A stretch of DNA of 58,401 bases, taken from NCBI GenBank assembly GCA_014728295.1, contig WJLW01000013.1:1-58401 (forward strand), in the 5' to 3' direction. Shown here one piece after another: positions 43,957 to 53,182 of this stretch. Made by a program: the position numbers and the translations under genes. Every line of letters begins with the position of its first letter. Position 1 is the first letter of the stretch. A model generated the notes under the pieces. That model saw only the letters and a program-made list of their open reading frames with translations. It was not told the DNA's origin and made no database searches. The stretch comes from Chitinivibrionales bacterium. Its GTDB lineage: Bacteria > Fibrobacterota > Chitinivibrionia > Chitinivibrionales > WJKA01.

Positions 43957-44035
43957 TGTCAACAGCATCCCCTTACCTGTTGCATTTCAATCTGTTATAG
44001 AGTTCCTTCCTGCATTTTTGTATTTTAGCTCCTAG
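43919..44035 (+). CDS. Possible 38-residue hydrophobic small protein upstream of polA
   Basis: An ATG at 43919 follows GGAGG (43906-43910) by eight bases and opens a 38-codon frame rich in hydrophobic residues (MPVATLAAGMMSFVNSIPLP at the start, FLPAFLYFSS at the end). Its first codons overlap a long hairpin, so either the hairpin is a terminator and the frame is chance, or the hairpin gates translation. I cannot decide. Confidence 0.25.
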   Translation: MPVATLAAGMMSFVNSIPLPVAFQSVIEFLPAFLYFSS

Positions 44036-44047
44036 TAGCGATATACT
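44018..44047 (+). promoter_or_regulatory. Predicted polA promoter
   Basis: TTGTAT (44018-44023) and TATACT (44042-44047) are separated by 18 bases and lie about 40 bases before the polA start. Confidence 0.4.
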
Positions 44048-44086
44048 CCAGGACCCCGGAACGCAAACATTATCGAAACAGATTGT

Positions 44087-46777
44087 ATGTCATCCAAGCA
44101 TCTCTACCTTGTGGACGGGCATGCGCTGGCTTATCGGGCATTTTTTGCGATGATGCGCAGCAACCTGACCAATCATGACGGTCAGCCTACCGGCGCGCTC
44201 TACGGTTTCGCCCTGTACCTTCTCAAATTGCTCCAGGAATATGAGTGCCCCTATATTGCCGTAGCATTCGAAGGTACAAAACCGACCTTTCGTAACGAAC
44301 TGTATGCCGGGTACAAAGCCAATCGTGAGACCATGCCCGAAGAGATGGCGGTGCAAATGCCCCTGATCAAGCGGCTGATCGAGCTGTTCAACATCCCCGT
44401 CTTGAGCAGGGAGGGGCTTGAGGCGGATGATATACTTGCGAGCCTGACACGCACAGCACAACATGCCGGCTTTGTCATTACACTGGTTTCCAAAGACAAA
44501 GACCTCATGCAACTGGTCAATGAAAATGTGCGCATGCTGTTGCCGGACGGGAATGGAAAACTGGCCGAAATAGGACGTGAAGATGTTGCCGAGAAGATGG
44601 GTGTTCCACCTGAGCAAATTCGTGATTTGATTGCATTGATGGGTGATAGTTCCGATAATATCCCCGGCGTACCCGGCATAGGCCCGAAGACCGCCGCGCG
44701 GCTTTTGCTGCAGGCCGGATCGCTGCAAAAGATACTGGACAACCTCGCCGCCATCGACAATCCAAAGCTACGGGAGAAAATCGAAGACAACATCGGCAGG
44801 CTTGAGATCAGCCGGGATCTGGCTTCGTTGAGATATGATGCCGAGCTTGATATTGCGCTCGAAGATCTCAAACGTAGACCGATACGTCAGGATGCCTCTA
44901 TCGCATTTTTCAAGGAGATGGATTTTCAATCGCTGCTTGACAATCCGATGTTTGATGTGAAAAAGCATCTCGCCTGCACCGTTTCGAAACCGGTCAACTT
45001 GCAGGAAGTGTATGAATATGTGGCAAAAATCAAGAATTCGGGATTTGTATCACTGGCAACGGAAACTGCAGGCGACGGAATTCGGGAAGCCGGGCTGGTG
45101 GGCATTGCGCTGGCATGGGCGGAGGATTCAGCAGCCTACATACCGGTAGGACATAATGCTTCCGAAGATTCGCATGCCAATTTACACCTGCGCGATACGC
45201 TTATGGTACTCAAGGAAATCCTGGAATCCGGGCATATAGTTAAACTCGGACACAACCTGAAATATTGTTATCAGGTTTTTAAAAATTACGGACTCTCTTT
45301 GAAGGGCCTTGGATTTGATACCGGTGTCGCTGCCTATCTCGTCAATCCCGGGATTCGACGCTATGGGCTTGATGCTCTTGCGACCGAATACCTTTCCATA
45401 AAAGCGATCCCACGAGACTCGCTTGTCGGCAAAGGAAAAAATAAGCAGCCGTTTTCGTCGATTGGGATATCAGAGGCGGCTGCTTTTGCCGGAGAGTGTG
45501 TCATTCTTCCGCTGATGCTCAAAAAGAAGCTGGAATCAGAACTTGACGACAGGGATTTGTTGAAGCTGTTCACTGAGATTGAAATGCCGCTGGTGACGGT
45601 GCTGGCCGATATCGAATGGTACGGAATTAGCCTGAATACCGAGTTGCTTGCCGGGTTTTCCCGGGAGCTTCATTTCCGCCTTGATGCTTATGCCGGGGAT
45701 ATTTACGCCATGGCCGGGGAACAATTCAATCTCAATTCGCCCAAACAGGTCAGTGAAATCCTTTATAGCAAATTAAATCTGCCCAGGCCGCGCAAAACTG
45801 CAACTGGTGCGTCCACCGGCTTTGACGCATTAGAGCGCTTATCCCCGAATTATCCCATTGCTCAAAAAATGCTCGAATATCGCGAACTGCAGAAATTGCT
45901 TTCAACTTACATCGATGCACTACCTCAATCGGTCAGCCCCAAAACCGGACGAATTCACACCACTTTTTCGCAAAAGATCACGGCAACAGGAAGGCTGGCA
46001 AGCGCACATCCCAATTTGCAGAATATTCCGGTGCGAACCCGGGAAGGAAATCGCATACGTGATGCATTCCGGGCTGCGGCCGGGTGCAAACTGATTGCTG
46101 CCGATTACTCACAGATCGAGCTAAGGATACTGGCTCATTGCTCCACCGATCATTTGATGATTCGTGCCTTCCAGGATGACCAGGACATTCATACCCAGAC
46201 TGCCTATGCAATTTACGGGGTAATGCCGGAAATGATCACGCCTGAGATGCGTCGTACTGCCAAAGCTATCAATTTCGGATTAATGTACGGCATGGGCTCC
46301 GCCAGCCTGTCCCGCCGGCTTTCAATAGGCATTAAAGAAGCGCAAAATTTCATTGAAGCCTATTTTCAGCAGTTTCCAACCATCAAAACATTCATTAACC
46401 GCACTGTTGATCGCGCCAAAGTGTACGGGTACACTGAGACGCTGCTCGGACGTCGGCGCTATGTGCCGGAGATCAATTCAAAGAGCCGTCAGTTGCGGGA
46501 AGCCGCCGAGAGAATCGCCATTAATACCCCGATTCAAGGCACGGCAGCAGATATTATCAAAATTGCCATGATAGCTATTCAGCGGGAGGCGGCAAAGAGT
46601 TTTGCGCAGGCTAAAATGCTGCTGCAGGTGCATGATGAACTGGTTTGCGAAGCGCCACAAAACGAGGCTTCTGTATTTGCAGAATGGTTGCAGATAAAAA
46701 TGGCTGAGGCGTATAAACTGAAAGTTCCCCTCAAGGTTGATGTCACGGTGGGGGAGACCTGGAACGCGCTGCATTGA
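44087..46777 (+). CDS. polA: DNA polymerase I with inactive proofreading domain
   Basis: This 896-residue protein has the three polA domains. The 5' nuclease (residues 1-290) shows EGLEADDILASL, LVSKDKDLMQLV and GDSSDNIPGVPGIGPKTAA. The polymerase (about 480-896) shows DYSQIELRILAH (motif A), RRTAKAINFGLMYGMG (motif B) and LQVHDELVCEAP (motif C). The 3'-5' exonuclease-like domain (about 300-480) has lost its metal ligands: the usual DTE reads ATE, KYD reads KYC, and the YxxxD region reads AAFAGEC. Proofreading should therefore be absent, as in Taq or Bst polymerase. In the 5' nuclease the usual FDxxxPTFR reads FEGTKPTFR, a conservative change. No strong ribosome site precedes the ATG. Confidence 0.95.
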   Translation: MSSKHLYLVDGHALAYRAFFAMMRSNLTNHDGQPTGALYGFALYLLKLLQEYECPYIAVAFEGTKPTFRNELYAGYKANRETMPEEMAVQMPLIKRLIELFNIPVLSREGLEADDILASLTRTAQHAGFVITLVSKDKDLMQLVNENVRMLLPDGNGKLAEIGREDVAEKMGVPPEQIRDLIALMGDSSDNIPGVPGIGPKTAARLLLQAGSLQKILDNLAAIDNPKLREKIEDNIGRLEISRDLASLRYDAELDIALEDLKRRPIRQDASIAFFKEMDFQSLLDNPMFDVKKHLACTVSKPVNLQEVYEYVAKIKNSGFVSLATETAGDGIREAGLVGIALAWAEDSAAYIPVGHNASEDSHANLHLRDTLMVLKEILESGHIVKLGHNLKYCYQVFKNYGLSLKGLGFDTGVAAYLVNPGIRRYGLDALATEYLSIKAIPRDSLVGKGKNKQPFSSIGISEAAAFAGECVILPLMLKKKLESELDDRDLLKLFTEIEMPLVTVLADIEWYGISLNTELLAGFSRELHFRLDAYAGDIYAMAGEQFNLNSPKQVSEILYSKLNLPRPRKTATGASTGFDALERLSPNYPIAQKMLEYRELQKLLSTYIDALPQSVSPKTGRIHTTFSQKITATGRLASAHPNLQNIPVRTREGNRIRDAFRAAAGCKLIAADYSQIELRILAHCSTDHLMIRAFQDDQDIHTQTAYAIYGVMPEMITPEMRRTAKAINFGLMYGMGSASLSRRLSIGIKEAQNFIEAYFQQFPTIKTFINRTVDRAKVYGYTETLLGRRRYVPEINSKSRQLREAAERIAINTPIQGTAADIIKIAMIAIQREAAKSFAQAKMLLQVHDELVCEAPQNEASVFAEWLQIKMAEAYKLKVPLKVDVTVGETWNALH

Positions 46778-46804
46778 GACTTTACGCTTGTGCAATCCAC
46801 TCGC

Positions 46805-48097
46805 TCAAGGTACGAGCCGGGTAATAATTTCGTTGCCGGGCAGGCTAACCTTCACATAAGTTATGGCCTTGGCGCCGGATGCCTGAGGTACTTTCAGCGA
46901 ATAGCTGCCGGGGCTGCTGTGGAGGGCCCGGGCAACTGCGACGACAGCTCCATGCGGCCGAAACGCACTTACCCTGACCTGCCCGGCTGCAGAGAGCCGG
47001 TAGTGTACTTCCAGTATATGCGGCTCGTGTGACACAATGTGTATCCCTGCATTTAAATCAGCGATGCGGCGGCGCCTGACCGGTTGAGAGCAGTCTTGAG
47101 TATTTGTCCAGTCAGGATCATGTACATCAAGCCATCGCGTTACTTTGGAAGTGGTATTGCAGATGCGATTCACACTTACATCCAACCAGTACTCTTTCTG
47201 GTCGGAAGGCGTTCTCTGGTAGCTGATGTCAAGGTCGGCTATTGATTCCGGCAAATCGGCCAGTTCGTTGTTGTTGAGCCAGAGCTTCTCCAGGCTGGTC
47301 AGTGTGCCGAACGATTCCGGGAGCTCCGTCAGTCCATTATTTGAAAGCATGCACCGTTTCAGTTGCGACAAGCCGTTCAAATCGTCCGGCAGGAAATACA
47401 GCCGATTTTTATTCAGGTTGAGTTCCAGCAGTTTGGTTAATTCGTCGATCTGTGACGGCAGGCGCGCTATCCGGTTTTGTTCAAGCAGCAATGTGCGTAG
47501 CCCAGTCATTTGCGAAAGCGATACGGGAAGGGTGGCGATAATGTTTTTTGAAGCGCTCAATATTTCAAGCTGCGTGAGCTTTCCCAGTGCTTCGGGAATG
47601 TTGGAGAGAATATTATCATCGAGATAAAGGGATTTTAAGCTGGATAACTCGCCCATAGCATTCGGCAGTGCGGCAATCTTATTGTCATTTAAATTAAGTT
47701 CGGTCAGGTTTGTGAGCTTTCCTATGCCGCCGGGTATTGAACCGATATCATTCGAATAGGCGAACAGCCCGGTCAGTTTTGTCAATTGCTGAATGGAATC
47801 GGGCAGCCTCGTCAAATAGTTGTTGTCAATAATCAACAATTTTAATTCGGTTAGTTGGCCGATTTTTTCCGGCAGGACGGTGAGATTTCGACCCGCCAGG
47901 TTAAGCCTGGTGGCCCTGTTATTCTCAAAGGTTGCAACATCATCAACCTGGATCGAATGGAGATTGTTCGAGTCAAGAATCGATCGAATGACTGATTTGT
48001 CGTCGGCCGATAGGGTAGCTGAGGCAAGGGAGACGGTAATACAAAATATTAAAAATCTGGTATGATACGACACAAGCGGGATTTCGTGCGAATTCAC
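46805..48097 (-). CDS. Secreted leucine-rich-repeat protein
   Basis: This 430-residue protein begins at GTG with GAGAGG six bases upstream and has a signal peptide (FLIFCITVSLASATLSA). About eleven LRRs of 23 residues follow (LNLAGRNLTVLPEKIGQLTE, LNLNDNKIAALPNAMGELSS and so on), of the plant-like LPxxIGxLxxL subtype common in bacteria. After a cysteine-containing cap (VNRICNTTSKVTRWL) comes a C-terminal module of the kind shared with other secreted proteins here. Such proteins bind other proteins at the surface. Its gene is convergent with polA. An LRR fragment near 54040 may be a relic of a paralogue. Confidence 0.87.
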   Translation of the reverse strand: MNSHEIPLVSYHTRFLIFCITVSLASATLSADDKSVIRSILDSNNLHSIQVDDVATFENNRATRLNLAGRNLTVLPEKIGQLTELKLLIIDNNYLTRLPDSIQQLTKLTGLFAYSNDIGSIPGGIGKLTNLTELNLNDNKIAALPNAMGELSSLKSLYLDDNILSNIPEALGKLTQLEILSASKNIIATLPVSLSQMTGLRTLLLEQNRIARLPSQIDELTKLLELNLNKNRLYFLPDDLNGLSQLKRCMLSNNGLTELPESFGTLTSLEKLWLNNNELADLPESIADLDISYQRTPSDQKEYWLDVSVNRICNTTSKVTRWLDVHDPDWTNTQDCSQPVRRRRIADLNAGIHIVSHEPHILEVHYRLSAAGQVRVSAFRPHGAVVAVARALHSSPGSYSLKVPQASGAKAITYVKVSLPGNEIITRLVP

Positions 48098-48472
48098 AAT
48101 ATTCCTCTCGCGATTAAAGGTGTATTACCTGCCGAAAACAATCACTGCTGCTTGTGCGGCATGATACGGATATGCGCCGATTGCACATAAAAGGTGCATT
48201 CGGAATGGACTGTCCTCCCGGAATAACGCTTCCGAAAAATCACCTGCTCAGGTATGCGCGTTTACCCGATGTTGGACACGCACATCAGGCTGATTGGCGC
48301 TGGTTATCCCCCTGCATCCAAAATTTCTTCTCTTTTCAAGCACTCTGAAACTGGTAATATACCAAAAAATAGCGCTCCCGGCAAAAATTAGTTATAGCCG
48401 TCCTTTTTATGAGCGATGCGACATTCTGCGCAAGCGCGCCATCAACTGCAGGTGCAGCAATACTCACCGAAC
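48098..48472. other. Intergenic region without visible genes
   Basis: These 375 bases separate two minus-strand genes. I see no convincing gene, no RNA and only trivial palindromes (GCGCAAGCGC and CTGCAGGTGCAG near 48428-48455). The promoter of the LRR gene must lie here. Confidence 0.4.
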
Positions 48473-49150
48473 TTAAAAGCTCATACGCGCTTCCGGATCG
48501 ATTTTGCGAATGGCGTCCGCCGCGCTTCTGCGAACGCCGGAATCACTGTCACGCAGGGCGGAGCGCAGGTCGTTTAATGCGAATCTGCCTTCGTCACCGA
48601 TATTGCCGAGGGTTTCGGCGGCCATGCTGCGAATTTTGGGATCGCTGTCATTAATAAGCGCATTTTTCAGCGCAAATTTGCAATACGGCGCGTATTCCAG
48701 CAACGTTCCCTGAGCCATCTCACGGACCAGCTCATCCTCATCGGCCAGCTTGGATATAATTGAGGGAAAGGCTCCGGTAGGAAACGGCTTCAGCTCGCCC
48801 AGTGCTGCCAAACCCGACCGTCTGAGCACAGGATCCGTTTCAAACAGCACGTCGCATAATATTTTGGTAGTACGATTGCGATCTTTGGATCCGATCTTGC
48901 CAAGCGCTCGAACCGCAGCCCGCCGCACTTCCAGGTTGTCATCGCGCTGAATAATGGAAATGAGCAACGGAATTGCCTTCTTTGCCCCCAGACGGGACCG
49001 CTCCGTCTCGATTACCGCCTCCATTCTTGCTTCGGAATCGCGGCTTTGCAGATTCTCCAGTCGTCCCCGGGTCGTAGCGCACCCCGGCAAGAGCGCAGTT
49101 GCTGTTGCTACTCCCAGAAAAAACAACCCCCTCTTTAATCGGTTAACCAC
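48473..49150 (-). CDS. HEAT-repeat lipoprotein
   Basis: This 225-residue protein starts at GTG with GAGGAG six bases upstream. LFFLGVATATALLPGCATTR is a lipoprotein signal with LPGC lipobox. The mature part is built of HEAT repeats (RRAAVRALGKIGSKDRNRTT, RSMAAETLGNIGDEGRFALN, VRRSAADAIRKIDPEA). It is a short cousin of the anchored HEAT protein at 9874. A scaffold role on the inner face of the envelope is inferred; no partner is evident. Confidence 0.85.
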   Translation of the reverse strand: MVNRLKRGLFFLGVATATALLPGCATTRGRLENLQSRDSEARMEAVIETERSRLGAKKAIPLLISIIQRDDNLEVRRAAVRALGKIGSKDRNRTTKILCDVLFETDPVLRRSGLAALGELKPFPTGAFPSIISKLADEDELVREMAQGTLLEYAPYCKFALKNALINDSDPKIRSMAAETLGNIGDEGRFALNDLRSALRDSDSGVRRSAADAIRKIDPEARMSF

Positions 49151-49313
49151 AAGTGCTCCTCAATGGTGAATAGTGATGGTTAAATACACAGGGAGAATTC
49201 TTTCCCCTATTAAGGTAATAATATAGCATAATGTTTTTATTTTCCAAATTCAATACCGCAGCCCCATTTGCGTATTATGTGCCGGCAAATTAGGACTGGT
49301 TTGCAGGGAGACC

Positions 49314-49925
49314 TTACTGCTTCGGTGCAAAGTGCTCTATGGTTCCGTCCGCATAGGTCACCTGTTTCACGGCAAAATGTCCGTGCAACTTACTCTTGTC
49401 GATTGACAAAAGAAGCTTGTTTGCTTCACGTTCGGGATTGACCCCAATGCCGCCCTTCCAACTGGCTTTTTTACCGGGAGGAATTTCCTGATTAATGTTT
49501 AATTCCATCTGGATAATCTTTCTGCGGGAGTTGTCCATGAAGTGCAGGTCGCCGCGCAGGGATTTGACTGTTTGCGCAAGGGTGTTTTCGAAGAGCAGCA
49601 GAAATGAAATCTGTTTGTCAATTTTCCCCGAAGGCAAAGTTACCTCACGCAGGCCTTTGTCCACGATCTCTACCTTGATGGGTGAGGCCTCATACGTCGT
49701 GGCATCGGCCGCGGCTTGGGGTTTGGGTGGTGCGGGTGCATCCCAGGGAGATCCTTGAGACGCTTGGGGGGCTGGCTGTTTGTCGCCTTCGAGTCTGTCA
49801 AGGCGTGCTTCGAGCCGATTCACCTTGCTCTCAAGTACTTCCAGGCGCTGCTCTATACTCTGGGCCGTGAGCAGAGTGGTGGCAGCCAGTATTGTCAGTA
49901 TCGTGCCGCTTACGAAACGTTGCAT
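49314..49925 (-). CDS. Secreted coiled-coil protein of unknown function
   Basis: This 203-residue protein has GGGAGGA upstream of its ATG and a signal peptide (GTILTILAATTLLTAQS). A leucine-zipper-like coiled coil at residues about 23-45 (LEVLESKVNRLEARLDRLEG) and a proline/alanine-rich linker follow. The C-terminal beta-rich domain (VTLPSGKIDKQISFLLLFEN, LRGDLHFMDNSRRKIIQMEL) resembles small periplasmic FxLyD-like domains in outline only. The ApbE gene lies 15 bases upstream on the same strand, so the two are likely co-transcribed. Confidence 0.7.
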   Translation of the reverse strand: MQRFVSGTILTILAATTLLTAQSIEQRLEVLESKVNRLEARLDRLEGDKQPAPQASQGSPWDAPAPPKPQAAADATTYEASPIKVEIVDKGLREVTLPSGKIDKQISFLLLFENTLAQTVKSLRGDLHFMDNSRRKIIQMELNINQEIPPGKKASWKGGIGVNPEREANKLLLSIDKSKLHGHFAVKQVTYADGTIEHFAPKQ

Positions 49926-49940
49926 AAGTCCTCCCGTTTG

Positions 49941-50945
49941 TTAATAAAATGTTACGTGTTCCTGCCAGCGTGTGCTGGTGTATACCTGGCCGCTCGAATC
50001 TACGATAATGCACTTCAAGCGTGGTCGCCGGTTTACAAAATCGAGTATTGCATCCGCCTGCATGCAGAACAGGCCGGTGCTGAGAATGTCGGTTTCAACG
50101 GGATCTTCGCCATACAGCGTGAGGCTCTGGTTGCCGGTGCAAGGATAGCCGGTAGCCGGATCCATGATGTGGTGGTAGCGTGTGCCGTCGTTGATCCAGT
50201 AACGCTCGTAGTCGCCGCTGGTGACCACACAACCGCTGTCGAGACGGACCGCGGCCAGAAGCTGTTCGTTGCTGCGGGGGTGCCGAATGCCGATCTTCCA
50301 GGCGTTCCCGTCCTGCCGCGCACCGTGCGCCGCTATATCGCCGCCGGCTTCGATAAGGTAATTGTTTATGCCCTCGCGCTGCAAAAGCTGCACGATTTCT
50401 CTGACGACGAAACCCTTTGCCAGCCCCCCGACATCAACGCGGGTTGAATCGTGAGCAAACACAAGCCGATTCTCGTCCGGCACGACAGTAACGCTCCGGT
50501 AATTGACTTTTTCAAGGGTTGCCGCAATTGCTTCCCGGGTCGGAACCTGCTGGTGTTCCTGTTGCTCTCCGAACCCCCAGAGGCGTTTGAGCGGCAAGAT
50601 CGTTATGTTGAACCTCCCGCCGGTCGTATCGGCATAGTCAAGGCCAGTGCCAACTATTGCGGCCATTTCCGGTGATACGTTCACTGTGTCGCCATCGCGT
50701 TCATTGACGCGCAGCACTTCGGATTCGGTATGCGTCTGCGAGAAACGGCGCTCCCAATAGACCAGAATCGAGTCTATCTGCCGCCAGACGTGTGGCATGT
50801 CTCGCTGCTGGTCATTGACGATCAGTGTTATATTGGTAATCGTATCCATGCGATAAAAGCGTTTCACGTATCCGGCGCCAATGCTCGTGCGGCCTGTGCA
50901 AGAAATCAGGAGTATGGTCAGAAAGGGCAGGATGTGCATGCGCAT
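49941..50945 (-). CDS. apbE: FAD:protein FMN transferase ApbE
   Basis: This 334-residue lipoprotein (LPFLTILLISCTG signal, lipobox ISC) attaches FMN to threonines of NqrB/RnfD-type or other flavoproteins on the outer face of the inner membrane. Motifs: FSQTHTESEVLRVNE, TGGRFNITILPLKRLWGFG, RVDVGGLAKGFVVREIVQLL, YLIEAGGDIAAHG and the metal-binding HHIMDPATGYPC, ending with TDILSTGLFCM. Length and order are normal. No Nqr or Rnf genes are in the window, so the target is unknown. It is followed closely by the coiled-coil protein gene. Confidence 0.92.
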   Translation of the reverse strand: MRMHILPFLTILLISCTGRTSIGAGYVKRFYRMDTITNITLIVNDQQRDMPHVWRQIDSILVYWERRFSQTHTESEVLRVNERDGDTVNVSPEMAAIVGTGLDYADTTGGRFNITILPLKRLWGFGEQQEHQQVPTREAIAATLEKVNYRSVTVVPDENRLVFAHDSTRVDVGGLAKGFVVREIVQLLQREGINNYLIEAGGDIAAHGARQDGNAWKIGIRHPRSNEQLLAAVRLDSGCVVTSGDYERYWINDGTRYHHIMDPATGYPCTGNQSLTLYGEDPVETDILSTGLFCMQADAILDFVNRRPRLKCIIVDSSGQVYTSTRWQEHVTFY

Positions 50946-51026
50946 GAGCTGATCCCGTGGTTTGGCAATTTGCCGGTGAGGTGTAAAAATAATTGGGGAA
51001 GTATGATAACACAGTACCTGCGCCGG

Positions 51027-52322
51027 CTATGCGGCGATTTCGGCAATCAATCTGGGCGGGGATTCGTCGGTTATGCCCGTAATAGTCGCCGTGACGAATT
51101 GATTTGACGTCAAATCGCCCCGGTCAATGAGCAGGGGAATATAATACTGCCCGTAGCCCGACAGCTTTGCCCCGACCTGCTTTTCGGTCAGCATGACCTC
51201 GTTTCTGCCGATGAAGGATGCATAATAGCGTTGTTTATTGGATTTCGAAATCTCATGAACGAGCCTGCTGCGCCGGGTTTTTACCTGAGCGCAAACCTGT
51301 CCCGGCATACGCCAGGCAGGCGTGCCTTTGCGGGGAGAGTACTTGAATGTGTGGATATGACTGAAGCCGATGTCACGGGCAAGTTGACAACTGCGCTCGA
51401 AATCTTCTTCCGTTTCGCCCGGAAAGCCGACCATGATGTCGGTCGTCAGGTTGAAGTCCGGGTGACGGCGCCTGATCCGGTCCACCATTTTCCGGTAGGT
51501 GGCAACCGAATACATGCGTTTCATCTTGATCAGCATCTTATCCGATCCGCTCTGCAGGCACAGATGCAGGTGGGGCGCCAGGTGTTCCTGATCGAACATG
51601 TCGATTAGCCGTTCACCAAAGCCGATCGGCTCGAGGGAAGATATGCGCAGCCGGAATTGCCCGGGAATCTGCAGTATGCTTTCGACCAAGTCCTCAAAAT
51701 CTGCATCTTCATGACGGTATCTGCCGATGTTGACGCCGGTGAGGGTAACTTCTCTGTACCCGAAATCAAGCACTTTGCGGATATTCTCACAAATTTCTCC
51801 CGGCGGCCGGCTGACGGCCCTGCCGCGTACGTAGGGGATGATACAAAACGAGCAGAAGTTGTCGCATCCGTCCTGAATCTTGATCATAGCCCGCGTATGG
51901 ACGCCGGCATCGGTCGGCTCGTAGTCAAAAACCGACTTTGCGGACGATGCACTTTCGATAGTCTCACCATTAAGGTGCGCGTCGACCAGCGCAAAGATAT
52001 CCGCTTTCCCGCTGTTGCCGACAACATAGGTGGGGCGCGCGGCATCAAAGACCGAATGGCGGTTAGAGGCCATGCAGCCGGTAAGCACGACGACTGCATC
52101 GTTATTGCTCCGTGTGGCCTGATGGATGCTGTTGCGTGATTTCTGGTCGCTGCGGGAGGTTACCGTACAGGTGTTCACTACGTACGCGTCGGCGTGGTCG
52201 CGGTAGTCAACAATTCGGTACCCGGCCCGTCTGAATTGGGCCTCGAGCGAATCGGTCTCGTATTGATTCAGGCGACAGCCCAGCGTTTTAAAGGCTATCC
52301 TGCGGATTGGCGGGTTTGGCAT
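51027..52322 (-). CDS. mtaB: tRNA t6A37 methylthiotransferase MtaB
   Basis: This 431-residue radical SAM enzyme converts t6A to ms2t6A at position 37 of ANN-decoding tRNAs. The N-terminal MTTase domain has FKTLGCRLNQYETD, VNTCTVTSRSDQKSR and VVLTGCMAS (three cluster cysteines). The radical SAM motif is QDGCDNFCSFCIIPYVRGR, then LTGVNIGRY, SSLEPI and LQSGSDKMLIKMKR. A C-terminal TRAM-like domain follows. The ATG at 52322 matches the family start; it lies 35 bases inside the 3' end of ricT. It is usual for MtaB to lie next to unrelated genes. Confidence 0.93.
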   Translation of the reverse strand: MPNPPIRRIAFKTLGCRLNQYETDSLEAQFRRAGYRIVDYRDHADAYVVNTCTVTSRSDQKSRNSIHQATRSNNDAVVVLTGCMASNRHSVFDAARPTYVVGNSGKADIFALVDAHLNGETIESASSAKSVFDYEPTDAGVHTRAMIKIQDGCDNFCSFCIIPYVRGRAVSRPPGEICENIRKVLDFGYREVTLTGVNIGRYRHEDADFEDLVESILQIPGQFRLRISSLEPIGFGERLIDMFDQEHLAPHLHLCLQSGSDKMLIKMKRMYSVATYRKMVDRIRRRHPDFNLTTDIMVGFPGETEEDFERSCQLARDIGFSHIHTFKYSPRKGTPAWRMPGQVCAQVKTRRSRLVHEISKSNKQRYYASFIGRNEVMLTEKQVGAKLSGYGQYYIPLLIDRGDLTSNQFVTATITGITDESPPRLIAEIAA

Positions 52323-52974
52323 GGCAGTTTTTGCTACAATTATACGAAAAGCTCTTAAAATGCTCGAGCGCAAAATCCTCCCGGTTACTGTTGTCATAGC
52401 GAACGGAGACGGTTTCTTTGATGACGTCGATGCTATCGATGAAGCCGCGGCCCTTTTCCGTTTCCACCGGTTTGGCCAGTTGCGGAAACTTCTTGGTTGC
52501 TTCGTTGTAAAAATCCCGCTCGTACATGAGGCAGCATTTGAGCCGCCCGCATACGCCGGTCAGCCGCGCCGGATTAGCCGCCAGGTGCTGCTCACGCGCG
52601 GCCTGCATGGTCACTGTCTTGAAATCGGTGATCCAGCTTGAACAACACAACCTGCGACCGCAGACGCCGATCCCGTCCAGCATTTTGGAGCGGTCACGGG
52701 CGCCGATTTGTCGCAATATTATGCGTTTGCGATAAATGCCGGCAAGCTCTTTGACCAGCTCACGAAAGTCAATCCGCTTTTCGGCGGTGAAATAGAAGGT
52801 GATTACCTTGCTGTCAACCTTGAAATCGCATTCCACCAACTGCATGTCCAGGTTTTTCTCTTTTATCTTCTGTCTGCACTGAAATAGCGCCATGTGCTTC
52901 TGCTTTTCTTCCTGCTCGTTGAGCATCTCTGTTTTGCGGGCAATAGGTTTGTCTAATTGCTGGGTCATCGCCAT
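52288..52974 (-). CDS. ricT: RicT/YaaT-like PSP1 protein, lacking its N-terminal part
   Basis: This 228-residue protein matches RicT (YaaT) from about residue 64 of the Bacillus protein onward: FYFTAEKRIDFRELVKELAG, RQIGARDRSKMLDGIGVCG, RRLCCSSW and GVCGRLKCCLMYE with the conserved cysteines that carry iron-sulfur clusters in the Ric complex. The usual first 60 residues (VVGVRF...VIVET) are absent; a stop lies two codons upstream of the ATG and I find no match in other frames nearby. It may be a short natural form or a 5'-truncated gene. In Firmicutes RicT acts in RNA maturation and phosphorelay; its role in Gram-negatives is unclear. It overlaps mtaB. Confidence 0.8.
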   Translation of the reverse strand: MAMTQQLDKPIARKTEMLNEQEEKQKHMALFQCRQKIKEKNLDMQLVECDFKVDSKVITFYFTAEKRIDFRELVKELAGIYRKRIILRQIGARDRSKMLDGIGVCGRRLCCSSWITDFKTVTMQAAREQHLAANPARLTGVCGRLKCCLMYERDFYNEATKKFPQLAKPVETEKGRGFIDSIDVIKETVSVRYDNSNREDFALEHFKSFSYNCSKNCHAKPANPQDSL

Positions 52975-53182
52975 AGCTGGTTACCTTTGCCGGAGGTTCG
53001 CGTTATTTTGTTTGTCAAGGCGCGTCGTGTCCCGCACCGTGGTTGTCTCGAGCGCCTTCGGGGATTGGACGGCTCGAAATGATGATTACTATCCGAAAAA
53101 TAAGTCATTTACGCTTCGGGCGGATTCACCTGCCAGCATCATCTATATTAATCCCGTTGTCATATTCGATACGGGCCTATGG

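Noticed and set aside
48154..48348. 64-codon plus-strand frame between the LRR and HEAT lipoprotein genes
   Set aside because: No ribosome site, no family resemblance, and no sign of decayed homology in either direction.
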